DNA of 64,000 nt from Actinomycetes bacterium (GTDB lineage Bacteria > Actinomycetota > Acidimicrobiia > Acidimicrobiales > Bog-793). The stretch lies in NCBI GenBank assembly GCA_021786195.1, contig JAJYNS010000013.1, positions 42,094 to 106,093 of the forward strand. Reading direction: 5' to 3'. Below the pieces are notes generated by a model, which searched no databases, was not told the DNA's origin, and worked only from the letters and a program-made list of their open reading frames with translations. Positions 31,048 to 39,944 of this stretch are shown here, one piece after another (within the stretch, counting starts at the first letter, position 1; every line of letters starts with the position of its first letter). Both the position numbers and the translations under genes were made by a program.

Positions 31048-31536
31048 GTGCCGAGCTTCGACGTGACCTCGGAGGTCGACCTCCAGGAGGTCCGCAACGC
31101 CGTCGACCAGGCGAGTCGGGAGATCTCGACGCGCTTCGACTTCAAGGACACCGGTGCCGCCGTCGTCCTCCGGGACCGGGAGATCGAGCTCGACGCGCCG
31201 ACCGAGGACCGCCTCCGGGCGCTGGTCCAGGTCCTCGAGGAGAAGCTCGTCCGCCGCAACGTCCCGCTGAAGGCCCTCTCCTACGGAAAGGTGGAGCAGG
31301 CCGCCAAGGGCACGGTCCGCCAGCGAGCCGAGCTCTCGGCGGGCATCTCCCAGGACCACGCCAAGCGGATCAACAAGGCCGTCAGGGACCTCGCGCTGAA
31401 GGGTGTGACCTCCCAGGCCCAGGGCGACCAGATCCGGGTGACCGGGAAGAAGCGCGACGACCTCCAGGCGGTCATCGCCCACCTGAAGGCGATGGACCTC
31501 GACATTCCGCTGCAGTTCAGGAACTTTCGCGACTGA
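31048..31536 (+). CDS. YajQ family cyclic-di-GMP/nucleotide-binding protein
   Basis: A 162-residue cytoplasmic protein of the YajQ/UPF0234 family. It has the typical MPSFDVTSEVDLQEVRNAVDQ start, STRFDFKDT and the C-terminal DDLQAVIAHLKAMDLDIPLQFRNFRD. Members fold as two ferredoxin-like domains and bind nucleotides; one homologue in Xanthomonas is a c-di-GMP effector. The full family length is present. It is convergent with nuoN, 72 nt apart. Confidence 0.93.
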   Translation: MPSFDVTSEVDLQEVRNAVDQASREISTRFDFKDTGAAVVLRDREIELDAPTEDRLRALVQVLEEKLVRRNVPLKALSYGKVEQAAKGTVRQRAELSAGISQDHAKRINKAVRDLALKGVTSQAQGDQIRVTGKKRDDLQAVIAHLKAMDLDIPLQFRNFRD

Positions 31537-31567
31537 GCGGGCCGGACCCGGCGACACGCCGGACAGC

Positions 31568-31596
31568 CCTCGGGTGGCGCCGCCCGCCGCCCGAGG
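31568..31596. terminator. Inverted repeat between convergent yajQ-family gene and nuoN
   Basis: cctcggg (31568-31574) and cccgagg (31590-31596) flank a 15-nt GC-rich loop in the 72-nt gap between two convergent genes. The position suits a bidirectional terminator. No T tract is present. Confidence 0.4.
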
Positions 31597-31608
31597 CGGC
31601 CGCCACGC

Positions 31609-33351
31609 TCAGAAGATGGTGGTCGCGAGCCGCGCGAACTCGATGATGGGCTCGGGCCAGATCCCGAACAGCACCGTCGCCCCGACGCAGATCCCGAGCC
31701 CTGCCACGGTCCAGGGCGAGGACGACAGGGGCGTCTCGGGCACCCCCGTGGTGGCCTCACCCGGGGGCTCGGCGCCGTCGCCCTCGCCCGAGGCCCCCGA
31801 GCCGCCGCCCGACCGCTTCGCCCAGGCCGGCTCGACCCCTGCGCCCCCGGCGGCCACCAGCCCCGACGCGAGCGCCTGGCCCGATGGCGCCGCCATGGCG
31901 AGCGCAGGCGCCGCCAGGGAGGCTGCGCCCGGCTCTACCAGCTCGGGCGAGACGCCCGCCTCGACCGGCGCCGAGCCGGAGTACATCAGGAAGACCACCC
32001 GCAGGTAGAAGAACGTGGCGATCGCCGCCGAGCCCATCGCGACGGCCGCCAGGGCGTAGCTGTGCGCGGCCACTGCCGCCTGCAGGACGTACAGCTTCGA
32101 GAAGAACCCGGTCGTGAAGGGCGCCCCAGCCTGGGCGATGAGGAGCACGGTGAAGGACCCTGCGAGCACCGGCTGCCGGCGAGCCAGGCCCCGGTAGCGC
32201 GACAGGTCGTGCTGATCGTCGCCCCGGCCGGCCACGAGCGTGACGACGGCGAAGCTGCCGAGGACGAGGAAGGCGTAGATGAACAGGTAGTACAGGCTCG
32301 CGGCGACGCCCTGGGCCGTCGCCGCCTGGAGGCCGAGCAGGATGAAGCCGGCGTGGTTGATGGAGGAGTAGGCGAGCATCCGCTTGATGTCGCGCTGGAC
32401 GACCGCGAAGCTCGCCCCGAGCACGAGGGTGAGGATCGCCACGACCCAGATGACCGGCTGCCACGAGCTGCGCAGCGTCGGGAAGCTCGTCACGAAGACC
32501 CGGAGGAGCGCGGCGAACCCGCCGGCCTTGGCGAGCGCCGCCATGAACCCGGTCGCAGGGGTCGGCGCGCCCTGGTAGACGTCCGGCGACCACATGTGGA
32601 ACGGGACCGCGGCGATCTTGAAGGCGAACCCGCACAGCAGCAGCGCGACGCCGCCGAGCAGGACGCCGTTCGAGGTCAGCACGTTGCGAGCGAGGAAGGC
32701 GGCGATCTGCCCGAGGTTCGTCGAGCCGGTGGCGCCGTAGGTGAGCGCGATCCCATAGACGAAGATGGCCGAGGAGAAGGCCCCGAGCACGAAGTACTTG
32801 ATCGCCGCCTCGCTCGACGCCGCCCGGCGCCGGTCGAACCCGGCGAGCACGTACAGCGGCAGCGACAGGACCTCCAGGGCGAGGAACACGAGGACGAGGT
32901 CGTTCGCCGAGGCCATGAACATCGCCCCCGACCCCGAGATCAGCGCGAGCACGTAGTACTCGCACCCCTCGATGCCCTCCCGGCGCAGGTAGCCGACGGC
33001 GAGCATGGGGGCGACGATCAGCACGCAGGAGACAAGGACGAGGAACAGCACGGCGAACCCGTCGATGTCCAGGCTCTTCGCCACGGCCGTGAACGGGCCG
33101 TGGCTCACCACGTCCTTCCACAGCACGAGGGAGGCGACGAGCGAGGCGATGCCGATGCCGACCGTGGCCGTCGCGTAGAACTCCGTCGCGAGCCGGCGTG
33201 GGCTGAGCGCCGCGACGACGAGGAGCAGCAGCATCCCGCCGAGGAGGATCAGCTCGGGGAGGATGGCCGTGTAGTCGATGTGCGGCAGGACGATCCCACC
33301 TGCGCCGAGGAGCGCCCCTTGGAGCCCCCGCAGGCTCTCGAGCCCGATCAC
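31609..33351 (-). CDS. nuoN: NADH-quinone oxidoreductase subunit N
   Basis: Antiporter-like proton-pumping membrane subunit of complex I, 580 residues with about 14 spans. KIAAVPFHMWSPDVYQGAPTP (the central lysine helix) and DIKRMLAYSSINHAGF are diagnostic. Between the last two spans it carries a low-complexity Ala/Gly/Pro loop of about 85 residues not usual in the family. The GTG start overlaps the nuoM stop (GTGA). It is the last gene of the operon. Confidence 0.95.
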   Translation of the reverse strand: MIGLESLRGLQGALLGAGGIVLPHIDYTAILPELILLGGMLLLLVVAALSPRRLATEFYATATVGIGIASLVASLVLWKDVVSHGPFTAVAKSLDIDGFAVLFLVLVSCVLIVAPMLAVGYLRREGIEGCEYYVLALISGSGAMFMASANDLVLVFLALEVLSLPLYVLAGFDRRRAASSEAAIKYFVLGAFSSAIFVYGIALTYGATGSTNLGQIAAFLARNVLTSNGVLLGGVALLLCGFAFKIAAVPFHMWSPDVYQGAPTPATGFMAALAKAGGFAALLRVFVTSFPTLRSSWQPVIWVVAILTLVLGASFAVVQRDIKRMLAYSSINHAGFILLGLQAATAQGVAASLYYLFIYAFLVLGSFAVVTLVAGRGDDQHDLSRYRGLARRQPVLAGSFTVLLIAQAGAPFTTGFFSKLYVLQAAVAAHSYALAAVAMGSAAIATFFYLRVVFLMYSGSAPVEAGVSPELVEPGAASLAAPALAMAAPSGQALASGLVAAGGAGVEPAWAKRSGGGSGASGEGDGAEPPGEATTGVPETPLSSSPWTVAGLGICVGATVLFGIWPEPIIEFARLATTIF

Positions 33352-35048
33352 CGCTCCGCCCCCTGCGTCCTGGCCGCCCCGGCCACGTGCAGGTAGCTCG
33401 TCAGGCCGGGACGGCCCAGCGCGGGTATGCGGGCGTGGGCGGCGCTCTCGGCATGGAGCACGAGCTGGTTGACCGTCGGGGTGATCCGCTCCAGCACCGG
33501 CCGCGGGTAGACGCCGAGGAGGACGATCAGCACGACCAGCGGGGCGAGGACAAGGCCTTCTCGCCAGGTCATCTCGCGGAAGGGTGCGGCCTTCGCTCCG
33601 CCGGTCGGCGGCCCGGGGTCGGCCGAGCCGGTCCCGATCGGCCCGTCGGACCCGCCCGACACCGCTGCAGGCAGGGGCCTGCCGTGGAAGGCCTGCTGGT
33701 AGGCCCAGAGCAGGTAGACGGCCGCGACCACGACGCCGCCGGTCGCGACGACCGCCCACCAGCGGTGGGTGAGGAAGGCGCCGGAGAGGATGAGGAACTC
33801 GCCGACGAAGCCGTTGAGCCCCGGCACGCCGATCGAGGCCAGCATCACGAGGGTGAAGACCCCGGCCATCACCGGCGCCGAGTGCTGCAGGCCCCGCAGC
33901 TTCGGCAGCTGGAAGGTCCCGAGTCGCTCGTAGATCATCGCGATCAGGATGAACAGCGCCGCGGTGTACAGGCCGTGGTTGACCATCTGGATCACCGCTC
34001 CCGACAGCGACTCGCCCGTCAGGGCGAAGAGCCCGACGACGATGAAGCCGATGTGGGCGAGGGAGGAGAAGGCGACAAGGCGCTTCAGGTCCTTCTGCAC
34101 CGCCGCGACGATCCCGCCGTAGATGATCCCGATCACGCCGAGAGTCAAGAGCACCGGCGCGAGCTCCACGACGGCGTGGGGGAACAGGCCGAGGTCGAAG
34201 CGGATGATCCCGTAGGTTCCGAGCTTCGCCATGACGCCGGCGAGCAGCACCGAGCCTGCCGCGGGCGCCTCGGAGTAGGCGTCCGGCGACCAGGTGTGGA
34301 AGGGGAAGACCGGAGCCTTGACGGCGAGCGCGGCGGTGAAGGCGCAGAACAACAGGACGTTGGCCGGACCGCTCAGCCGGGTGTTCGCGAGCTGGCGGAT
34401 GTCGAAGGTCGTCACGCCGGTCTGCGACTGGTGGATGAACACGAGGGCGAGGATCCCGACGAGCATGAAGGCCGATGCCGCGAAGGTGTAGACGAAGAAC
34501 TTCGCCGCGGCATACCCCCTCCGCTCGTGGCCCCAGCCGGCGACGAGCATGTAGACGGGGACGAGCGTCGCCTCGAAGAAGAGGAAGAACAGCAGCAAGT
34601 CGACCGACAGGAAGCTCCCGAGGCAGGCCGACTCGAGCAGCAACACCCAGAAGGTGAACGACTTCGGGTCGCGCCGCTGCATCCCGCTGGCGAGCGCGAC
34701 CGGGAACAGCACGGCGGTCATCAGCACGAGGAACAGCGAGATCCCGTCCACGCCGAGGGTCCAGGAGAACCCGAACGCCCCCACCCAGGGGTGCTCGCTC
34801 ATCATCTGGTACCCGCCGTAGCCGGAGCGGAACTCGTCGAGCACGGCGGCGGCGATGCCGAGCACGCCGGTGCACGCTGCGAAGCCCACGGCCCGCACGA
34901 CGGCGACCCGGGCGCGCGGCAGGAGCAGCACGAGGAGCGCCGCCCCGGCAGGGACGAGGACGAGCGCGGTGAGGTAGGGGAAGGCGCGCTGACCCGAGTC
35001 GAGGCCCGTCGAGACGATCGGGCCGTAGGCGGAGACGTTCAGCGTCAC
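33348..35048 (-). CDS. nuoM: NADH-quinone oxidoreductase subunit M
   Basis: Antiporter-like proton-pumping subunit, 566 residues and about 14 spans. The proton-channel Glu lies in FEATLVPVYMLV and the key Lys in VKAPVFPFHTWSPDAYSEAP; KDLKRLVAFSSLAHIGF follows. A polar Gly/Pro-rich insert lies near the C-terminus between the last spans. The GTG start overlaps the nuoL stop by 4 nt (GTGA). Confidence 0.96.
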   Translation of the reverse strand: MTLNVSAYGPIVSTGLDSGQRAFPYLTALVLVPAGAALLVLLLPRARVAVVRAVGFAACTGVLGIAAAVLDEFRSGYGGYQMMSEHPWVGAFGFSWTLGVDGISLFLVLMTAVLFPVALASGMQRRDPKSFTFWVLLLESACLGSFLSVDLLLFFLFFEATLVPVYMLVAGWGHERRGYAAAKFFVYTFAASAFMLVGILALVFIHQSQTGVTTFDIRQLANTRLSGPANVLLFCAFTAALAVKAPVFPFHTWSPDAYSEAPAAGSVLLAGVMAKLGTYGIIRFDLGLFPHAVVELAPVLLTLGVIGIIYGGIVAAVQKDLKRLVAFSSLAHIGFIVVGLFALTGESLSGAVIQMVNHGLYTAALFILIAMIYERLGTFQLPKLRGLQHSAPVMAGVFTLVMLASIGVPGLNGFVGEFLILSGAFLTHRWWAVVATGGVVVAAVYLLWAYQQAFHGRPLPAAVSGGSDGPIGTGSADPGPPTGGAKAAPFREMTWREGLVLAPLVVLIVLLGVYPRPVLERITPTVNQLVLHAESAAHARIPALGRPGLTSYLHVAGAARTQGAER

Positions 35049-36997
35049 TGGACCACCCTCACGAGCAGGTAGGCGACGACGGCCACGACGCCGCCGGCGA
35101 TGCCGAGCGCGTAGCCGCGCACGTAGCCGTTCTGGGCCCTCCTCGCCCAGTCGGCGAAGAGGCGCACGAGCGAGGCGACGCCGTTCACGGCACCGTCGAC
35201 GATGCGCGACTCGATGACCGAGGCGGTGAAGGTGGCGAGCGCCGTGCCCGTCCTCGCGACGATCCGGTCCTCGGCGAGGTCGAGGAACCAGGCCGCGGAG
35301 AGGAAGCGGGGCTCGAACGCCGGACGGTCGACGGCGCGTCGCCAGAGGCTGGCCGCGACGGCGACCCCGGTGAGCGCGATGACGCCGTCGACCACGCCGA
35401 AGAGCCACTCCTGCCCGACGCTGTAGTGGAGCCGGCGCAGGGCCGGGCCGACGACGGGGTCGAGCCAGCGCTCGAGGAAGACGAAGCTCGGATGGAAGGG
35501 CAGGTTGATGAAGCCGCCGAAGACCGACAGGACCGCCAGGACGACGAGCGGCGCCGACATGTGCCAGGACGGGTCCTGGGGCCTGCGGCGGAGCGCCGGC
35601 GGCCCGCCCGCCACGGCCTGGGCCGCCACCGGGCCGTGGCCCCCGTGCCCGTCGCCGCTCGGGCGAGCCTCGGACCAGCGCCGCTCGCCGAGGAAGACGA
35701 GGAAGAACTCGCGGCCGATGTAGTAGGCCGTGAGCACCGCCGAGGCCGCGCCGACGACCCACAGCGCCGGAGTGACCGCCCATGCGTTCTCGAGGACGTC
35801 GCCCTTGGACCAGAAGCCGGCGAACGGCGGGACTCCCCCGATCGCGAACCAGGCGACGAGGAAGGTGAGAGAGGTCACCGGCATCAGCCGGGCGAGCCCG
35901 CCCATGTGCTTGATGTCCTGGTCCTCGTCCATCGCGTGGATGACCGAGCCGGCCGCGAGGAAGAGCAGCGCCTTGTAGAAGGCATGGGTGAGCATGAGGA
36001 ATATCGCCGCGACGTAGGCCCCCGAGCCAGCCGCGAGGAACATGTAGCCGAGCTGGGAGACCGTCGAGTAGGCGAGGACCTTCTTGATGTCGTTCTGGGC
36101 GCAGGCAGCCGATGCGCCGACGAAGGCGGTCGCGGCCCCGAACCAGGCGATGACGTGCGCCGCGTCCGGCGCGAGGTGCAGCAGGGGGTTGATCCGGCAC
36201 ATGAGGTACACGCCGGCGGTGACCATCGTCGCGGCGTGGATGAGCGCGGAGACCGGCGTCGGGCCCGCCATGGCGTCGGCGAGCCAGGGAAAGAGAGGGA
36301 TCTGCGCCGACTTGCCGACGGCGCCGAGGAACAGCAGCAGCGCGATGGCGACGAGGCTCGGTGTACCGACGTGCCCCAGGCGGGCGAAGACCGTCGTGTA
36401 CTGCAGGCTGCCCGTGCGCTCGAAGATGAGGAACATCCCGATGAGAAACCCGGCGTCGCCGATGCGGTTGAAGATCATCGCCTTCTTGCCCGCGCTCGCC
36501 GCCTCGTCGCGGTCGAACCAGAAGGCGATCAGGAAGTAGGAGCACACCCCGACGCCTTCCCACCCGAGGAAGGAGAGCAGGAAGTTGTCCGCGAGGACGA
36601 GCATCAGCATCGCGAAGACGAAGAGGTTGAGGTAGGTGAAGAACTTCGGGAACTGCTCGTCGTGCTCCATGTAGCCGATCGAGTACAGGTGGATGAGGGA
36701 GCTCACGCCGGTGACGAAGGCCGCCATCGTCATCGAGAGCGGGTCGACGAGGATGCCCGCGTCGACAGAGAGCCGGTCGGCACCGAGCCAGGTGAACCAG
36801 GACTGGGTGAGCTCGCGGTGCGCCGGCGCCTGCTGGAACAGGCCGACGAACACGATGACGGTGACGACGAAGGAGGCCGCCACGAGCGCGGTCGCGACCC
36901 AGCCCGCGAGGGGGTTGCCGAGCCTCCGTCCGAAGGGCGCGAGGATCGCGAACCCTGCGAGGGGAAGCAGCGGTATGAGGAATGCGGCGTGGATCAC
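35045..36997 (-). CDS. nuoL: NADH-quinone oxidoreductase subunit L
   Basis: The distal antiporter-like subunit, 650 residues. It includes the C-terminal extension that becomes the long lateral helix along the membrane arm. GWEGVGVCSYFLI, KSAQIPLFPWLADAMAGPTPVSALIHAATMV and NDIKKVLAYSTVSQLGYM are hallmarks. The GTG start follows nuoK by 22 nt, one of the few real gaps in this operon. Confidence 0.96.
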   Translation of the reverse strand: MIHAAFLIPLLPLAGFAILAPFGRRLGNPLAGWVATALVAASFVVTVIVFVGLFQQAPAHRELTQSWFTWLGADRLSVDAGILVDPLSMTMAAFVTGVSSLIHLYSIGYMEHDEQFPKFFTYLNLFVFAMLMLVLADNFLLSFLGWEGVGVCSYFLIAFWFDRDEAASAGKKAMIFNRIGDAGFLIGMFLIFERTGSLQYTTVFARLGHVGTPSLVAIALLLFLGAVGKSAQIPLFPWLADAMAGPTPVSALIHAATMVTAGVYLMCRINPLLHLAPDAAHVIAWFGAATAFVGASAACAQNDIKKVLAYSTVSQLGYMFLAAGSGAYVAAIFLMLTHAFYKALLFLAAGSVIHAMDEDQDIKHMGGLARLMPVTSLTFLVAWFAIGGVPPFAGFWSKGDVLENAWAVTPALWVVGAASAVLTAYYIGREFFLVFLGERRWSEARPSGDGHGGHGPVAAQAVAGGPPALRRRPQDPSWHMSAPLVVLAVLSVFGGFINLPFHPSFVFLERWLDPVVGPALRRLHYSVGQEWLFGVVDGVIALTGVAVAASLWRRAVDRPAFEPRFLSAAWFLDLAEDRIVARTGTALATFTASVIESRIVDGAVNGVASLVRLFADWARRAQNGYVRGYALGIAGGVVAVVAYLLVRVVQ

Positions 36998-37019
36998 GTC
37001 GGTCCCGTCAGCCCTTCAG

Positions 37020-37325
37020 TCAGCCCTTGAGCACGTGCGCGTCGTCTGCCGTGGCACCGACCCGGCGGCGGAAGATGGCGACGATGATCCCGAGCCCGAC
37101 GACCACCTCGGCGGCCGCCACGACGAGCACGAAGAACACCGCGACCTGGCCCCCGACGTCGTCGAGCGCCCGGGCGAAGGTCACGAAGGTGAGGTTCGCG
37201 GCGTTCAGCATCAGCTCGACGCACATGAACATCACGATGACGTTGCGCCGGACGAGCAGGCCGACGACCCCGATGCTGAACAGCACCGCGGCAAGCGTGA
37301 GGTACCAGCTCGCGTCGACGCTCAT
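37020..37325 (-). CDS. nuoK: NADH-quinone oxidoreductase subunit K
   Basis: A 101-residue membrane subunit with three spans. The two conserved membrane glutamates occur in [11 protein letters not shown] and [11 protein letters not shown], part of the central hydrophilic axis of complex I. The ATG overlaps the nuoJ stop (ATGA). Confidence 0.96.
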   Translation of the reverse strand: MSVDASWYLTLAAVLFSIGVVGLLVRRNVIVMFMCVELMLNAANLTFVTFARALDDVGGQVAVFFVLVVAAAEVVVGLGIIVAIFRRRVGATADDAHVLKG

Positions 37326-38083
37326 CGCGGCACCACCTCTTCCGGCTCCAGGCGGGCGCCGCCCCCGTCGCCCACCTGGTCGGCGCCGTCCCCACCTCCC
37401 CGCCGGCCTGCACCACCGGCATCCCCCGCGTGCGGCACCTCCTGGGACGCCTGGTCGCCCGCGGGCCCCTCGCCCGAGGGCGTGCCCGGCTCGCCTCCCG
37501 GGCTCGCCCCGGCGCCGCGGCGGGGCTCGGTGCGAGCAGGGCGCCTCGCGAGCACGACGGCGCCGACGACCGCGAGGACGAGCAGCGCGGAGGTCACCTC
37601 GAAGGGCACCAGGTAGGCGGTGAAGACCGCCCGCCCGAGCTTCGCGACGTTCGTCCCCGGCCCCTCGAGCGCCCCGGTCGCCGAGCGGGCCCCGGTCACC
37701 CAGCGCGTCCTCGCCAGCAGCACCACCTCCGCGAGCACCATCAGGCCGAGCCCGAGCGCGACGACGCGCTGGCCCCGGAAGACGTCCGCCGTGACCCGCT
37801 CCCTTCGGTCCACGCCGAGGAGCATGATCACGAACAGGAACAGCACGACGATGGCGCCCGTGTAGACGATCACCTGGATCGCCGCGAGGAACTGCGCGTC
37901 CTCCTCGACGAACAGCACGGCGATGCCGAACAGCGTCATGACGAGCGACAAAGCGGCGTGCACCGGGTTGCGCATCAGCACCACCCCGAGCGCCCCGACG
38001 ACGCAGATCACCGCGGCGACGGCGAAGGTCAGCGCGTCGGGGATCGTCGCCGAGGCGAGAAGGGCGGGAGCGCCTGGCGTCAT
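37322..38083 (-). CDS. nuoJ: NADH-quinone oxidoreductase subunit J
   Basis: Membrane subunit with five spans in the first 180 residues. [17 protein letters not shown] is the conserved third span that undergoes pi-bulge switching. The 253-residue protein ends in a hydrophilic Gly/Glu/Arg tail of about 75 residues that is not part of the core fold. The ATG overlaps the nuoI stop and its own stop overlaps nuoK, both as ATGA. Confidence 0.95.
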   Translation of the reverse strand: MTPGAPALLASATIPDALTFAVAAVICVVGALGVVLMRNPVHAALSLVMTLFGIAVLFVEEDAQFLAAIQVIVYTGAIVVLFLFVIMLLGVDRRERVTADVFRGQRVVALGLGLMVLAEVVLLARTRWVTGARSATGALEGPGTNVAKLGRAVFTAYLVPFEVTSALLVLAVVGAVVLARRPARTEPRRGAGASPGGEPGTPSGEGPAGDQASQEVPHAGDAGGAGRRGGGDGADQVGDGGGARLEPEEVVPR

Positions 38084-38772
38084 CTCACCCTCCCCCCGAA
38101 GCGGACGGGGATCTTGGCTCGGTTGACCTCGCGGATGGAGATGTTGCCGGTCGCCGAGTCGTCCCGGCGGCCGCTCTGGCCCCCCTCGGGGGGCCGCACG
38201 CCGTGGCCGAGCTCTCCCGACCACTGCACCACGCCCTCGTACTCGGCGGCGCCCGCCGGCGCCGTCGCCCGCATCCATCCCGAGGTGTGCTGCTCCTCCC
38301 CCTCGCGCCAGTCCTCCCAGGGCTGGCGCCGGACGGCCCCGGTGTCGTCGACGAGCAGCTCCTCGCGCGTGTAGATCGCGTCGGCCCGGCTCGTGAAGGA
38401 GAACTCGAAGAGCTTGGACTCCGTGATCGCCTCGGTCGGGCACGCCTCGACGCAGAGGTCGCAGTGGATGCAGCGGAGGTAGTTGATCTCGTAGACGAAG
38501 CCGAAGCGCTCTCCAGGCGAGTTCGGGTTCTCGGGGTCGTTGTCGGCGCCGCGGACGTAGATGCAGTCCGCCGGGCAGGCGGCCGCGCACAGCTCGCAGC
38601 CGATGCACTTCTCCATCCCGTCCTCGTAGCGGTTGAGGACGTGCCGGCCGTGCAGCCGGGGGGGCTTCGGGCGCTTCTGCTTCGGGTACTCCGTCGTCAC
38701 CCGAGGCTCGAGCACCTGGATGATCGCCTGCTTGAACCCGCCGAAGAAGCGGAGGTCGTCGAAGAAGCCCAT
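38080..38772 (-). CDS. nuoI: NADH-quinone oxidoreductase subunit I
   Basis: A 230-residue ferredoxin-like subunit that carries clusters N6a and N6b. The two [4Fe-4S] motifs are [12 protein letters not shown] and [12 protein letters not shown], with the usual extra segment between them. It relays electrons from NuoG to NuoB. The C-terminal third is a variable hydrophilic tail. The ATG lies 2 nt after the nuoH stop. Confidence 0.96.
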   Translation of the reverse strand: MGFFDDLRFFGGFKQAIIQVLEPRVTTEYPKQKRPKPPRLHGRHVLNRYEDGMEKCIGCELCAAACPADCIYVRGADNDPENPNSPGERFGFVYEINYLRCIHCDLCVEACPTEAITESKLFEFSFTSRADAIYTREELLVDDTGAVRRQPWEDWREGEEQHTSGWMRATAPAGAAEYEGVVQWSGELGHGVRPPEGGQSGRRDDSATGNISIREVNRAKIPVRFGGRVR

Positions 38773-38774
38773 GC

Positions 38775-39944
38775 CTAGCCCCTCGCCCCCGGGCCCGTCA
38801 CCGGCTCCAGGCCGGCGAGCCTTCTCCTGCGGCCAAGCCTGGCCGCCTGCCAGACGAGCACCGCACCGACGAGCAGCGCGCCCATGAGCGCGAAGCCCCA
38901 CGACACGGACACGATGACCCCGGCGACGATGAGCAACCAGCCGAGCGACAGCGGGATCATCCGTTTCCAGCCGAGGTCCATGAGCTGGTCGTAGCGCAGG
39001 CGAGGGAGCGCGGCGCGGATCCAGACCTGCACGTAGCAGAAGATCGTCGTCTTCCCGACGAACCAGAGGATCGGCCACAGCCAGCGGACGACGTGGAAGC
39101 CCGGCCCGTCGGGCCCGCCGAAGAACAGCGTCACGGCGACGGCGGACATCGTGATCGTGTTCATGAACTCGGCGAGGTAGAACAGCGCGAAGCGCAGCGA
39201 GGAGTACTCCGTGTTGAACCCGCCGCCGAGCTCCTGCTCGCCCTCGACGAGGTCGAAAGGCGGCCGGTTCATCTCGGCGGTCGAGGCGATGAAGAAGAGG
39301 ACGAACGGCACGATCCCGAGCCGGATCACGTTCCACTGCCAGAAGTGCTGCGCCTGTGACTCGACGATCGCCCTCGTGGAGAGCGAGTGCGACTCGAGGA
39401 TCACCATCACGACAGTGAGCCCGATCACCGCCTCGTAGGAGATCATCTGCGCCGAGGCGCGCACGGCGCCGAGCAGCGGGTACTTCGAGCCCGACGACCA
39501 GCCGGCGAGCATCGTCGCGTAGACGGCGATGGAGCTCATCACCAGCACGAACAGGATGCCCATGGGCGGGTCGGCCACCTGGAGCTCGACGACGTGGTGG
39601 GCGATCGTCACGACCCCGCCGACGGGCACGACCGCGAAGACGAGGAAGGCCGGGACCACGGCGACGAATGGGGCGAGGCGGAACACGACGCGCTCGGCGC
39701 GGGAGGGCAGGAGGTCCTCTTTGAAGAACAGCTTCGTCCCGTCGGCGAGGGACTGCAGGATGCCGAAGGGCCCGGCGCGGTTCGGGCCGATGCGGTCCTG
39801 CATGTCCGAGATCACCTTGCGCTCGAACCAGACCATGAGCATCGTCGAGACGAGCAGCGCCACGAAGGCGACCACCGCCTTCACGATGACGATGAGGACG
39901 ACCGCGAGGCCGACGCCATGGGCGAAGAGCGGGTCGCCCGTCAC
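38775..39944 (-). CDS. nuoH: NADH-quinone oxidoreductase subunit H
   Basis: A 389-residue membrane subunit with eight to nine spans that forms the quinone-binding channel with NuoB and NuoD. FERKVISDMQDRIGPNRAGPFG and TAEMNRPPFDLVEGEQELGGGFNTEYSS are diagnostic quinone-cavity loops. The GTG start overlaps the nuoG stop as GTGA. Confidence 0.96.
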   Translation of the reverse strand: MTGDPLFAHGVGLAVVLIVIVKAVVAFVALLVSTMLMVWFERKVISDMQDRIGPNRAGPFGILQSLADGTKLFFKEDLLPSRAERVVFRLAPFVAVVPAFLVFAVVPVGGVVTIAHHVVELQVADPPMGILFVLVMSSIAVYATMLAGWSSGSKYPLLGAVRASAQMISYEAVIGLTVVMVILESHSLSTRAIVESQAQHFWQWNVIRLGIVPFVLFFIASTAEMNRPPFDLVEGEQELGGGFNTEYSSLRFALFYLAEFMNTITMSAVAVTLFFGGPDGPGFHVVRWLWPILWFVGKTTIFCYVQVWIRAALPRLRYDQLMDLGWKRMIPLSLGWLLIVAGVIVSVSWGFALMGALLVGAVLVWQAARLGRRRRLAGLEPVTGPGARG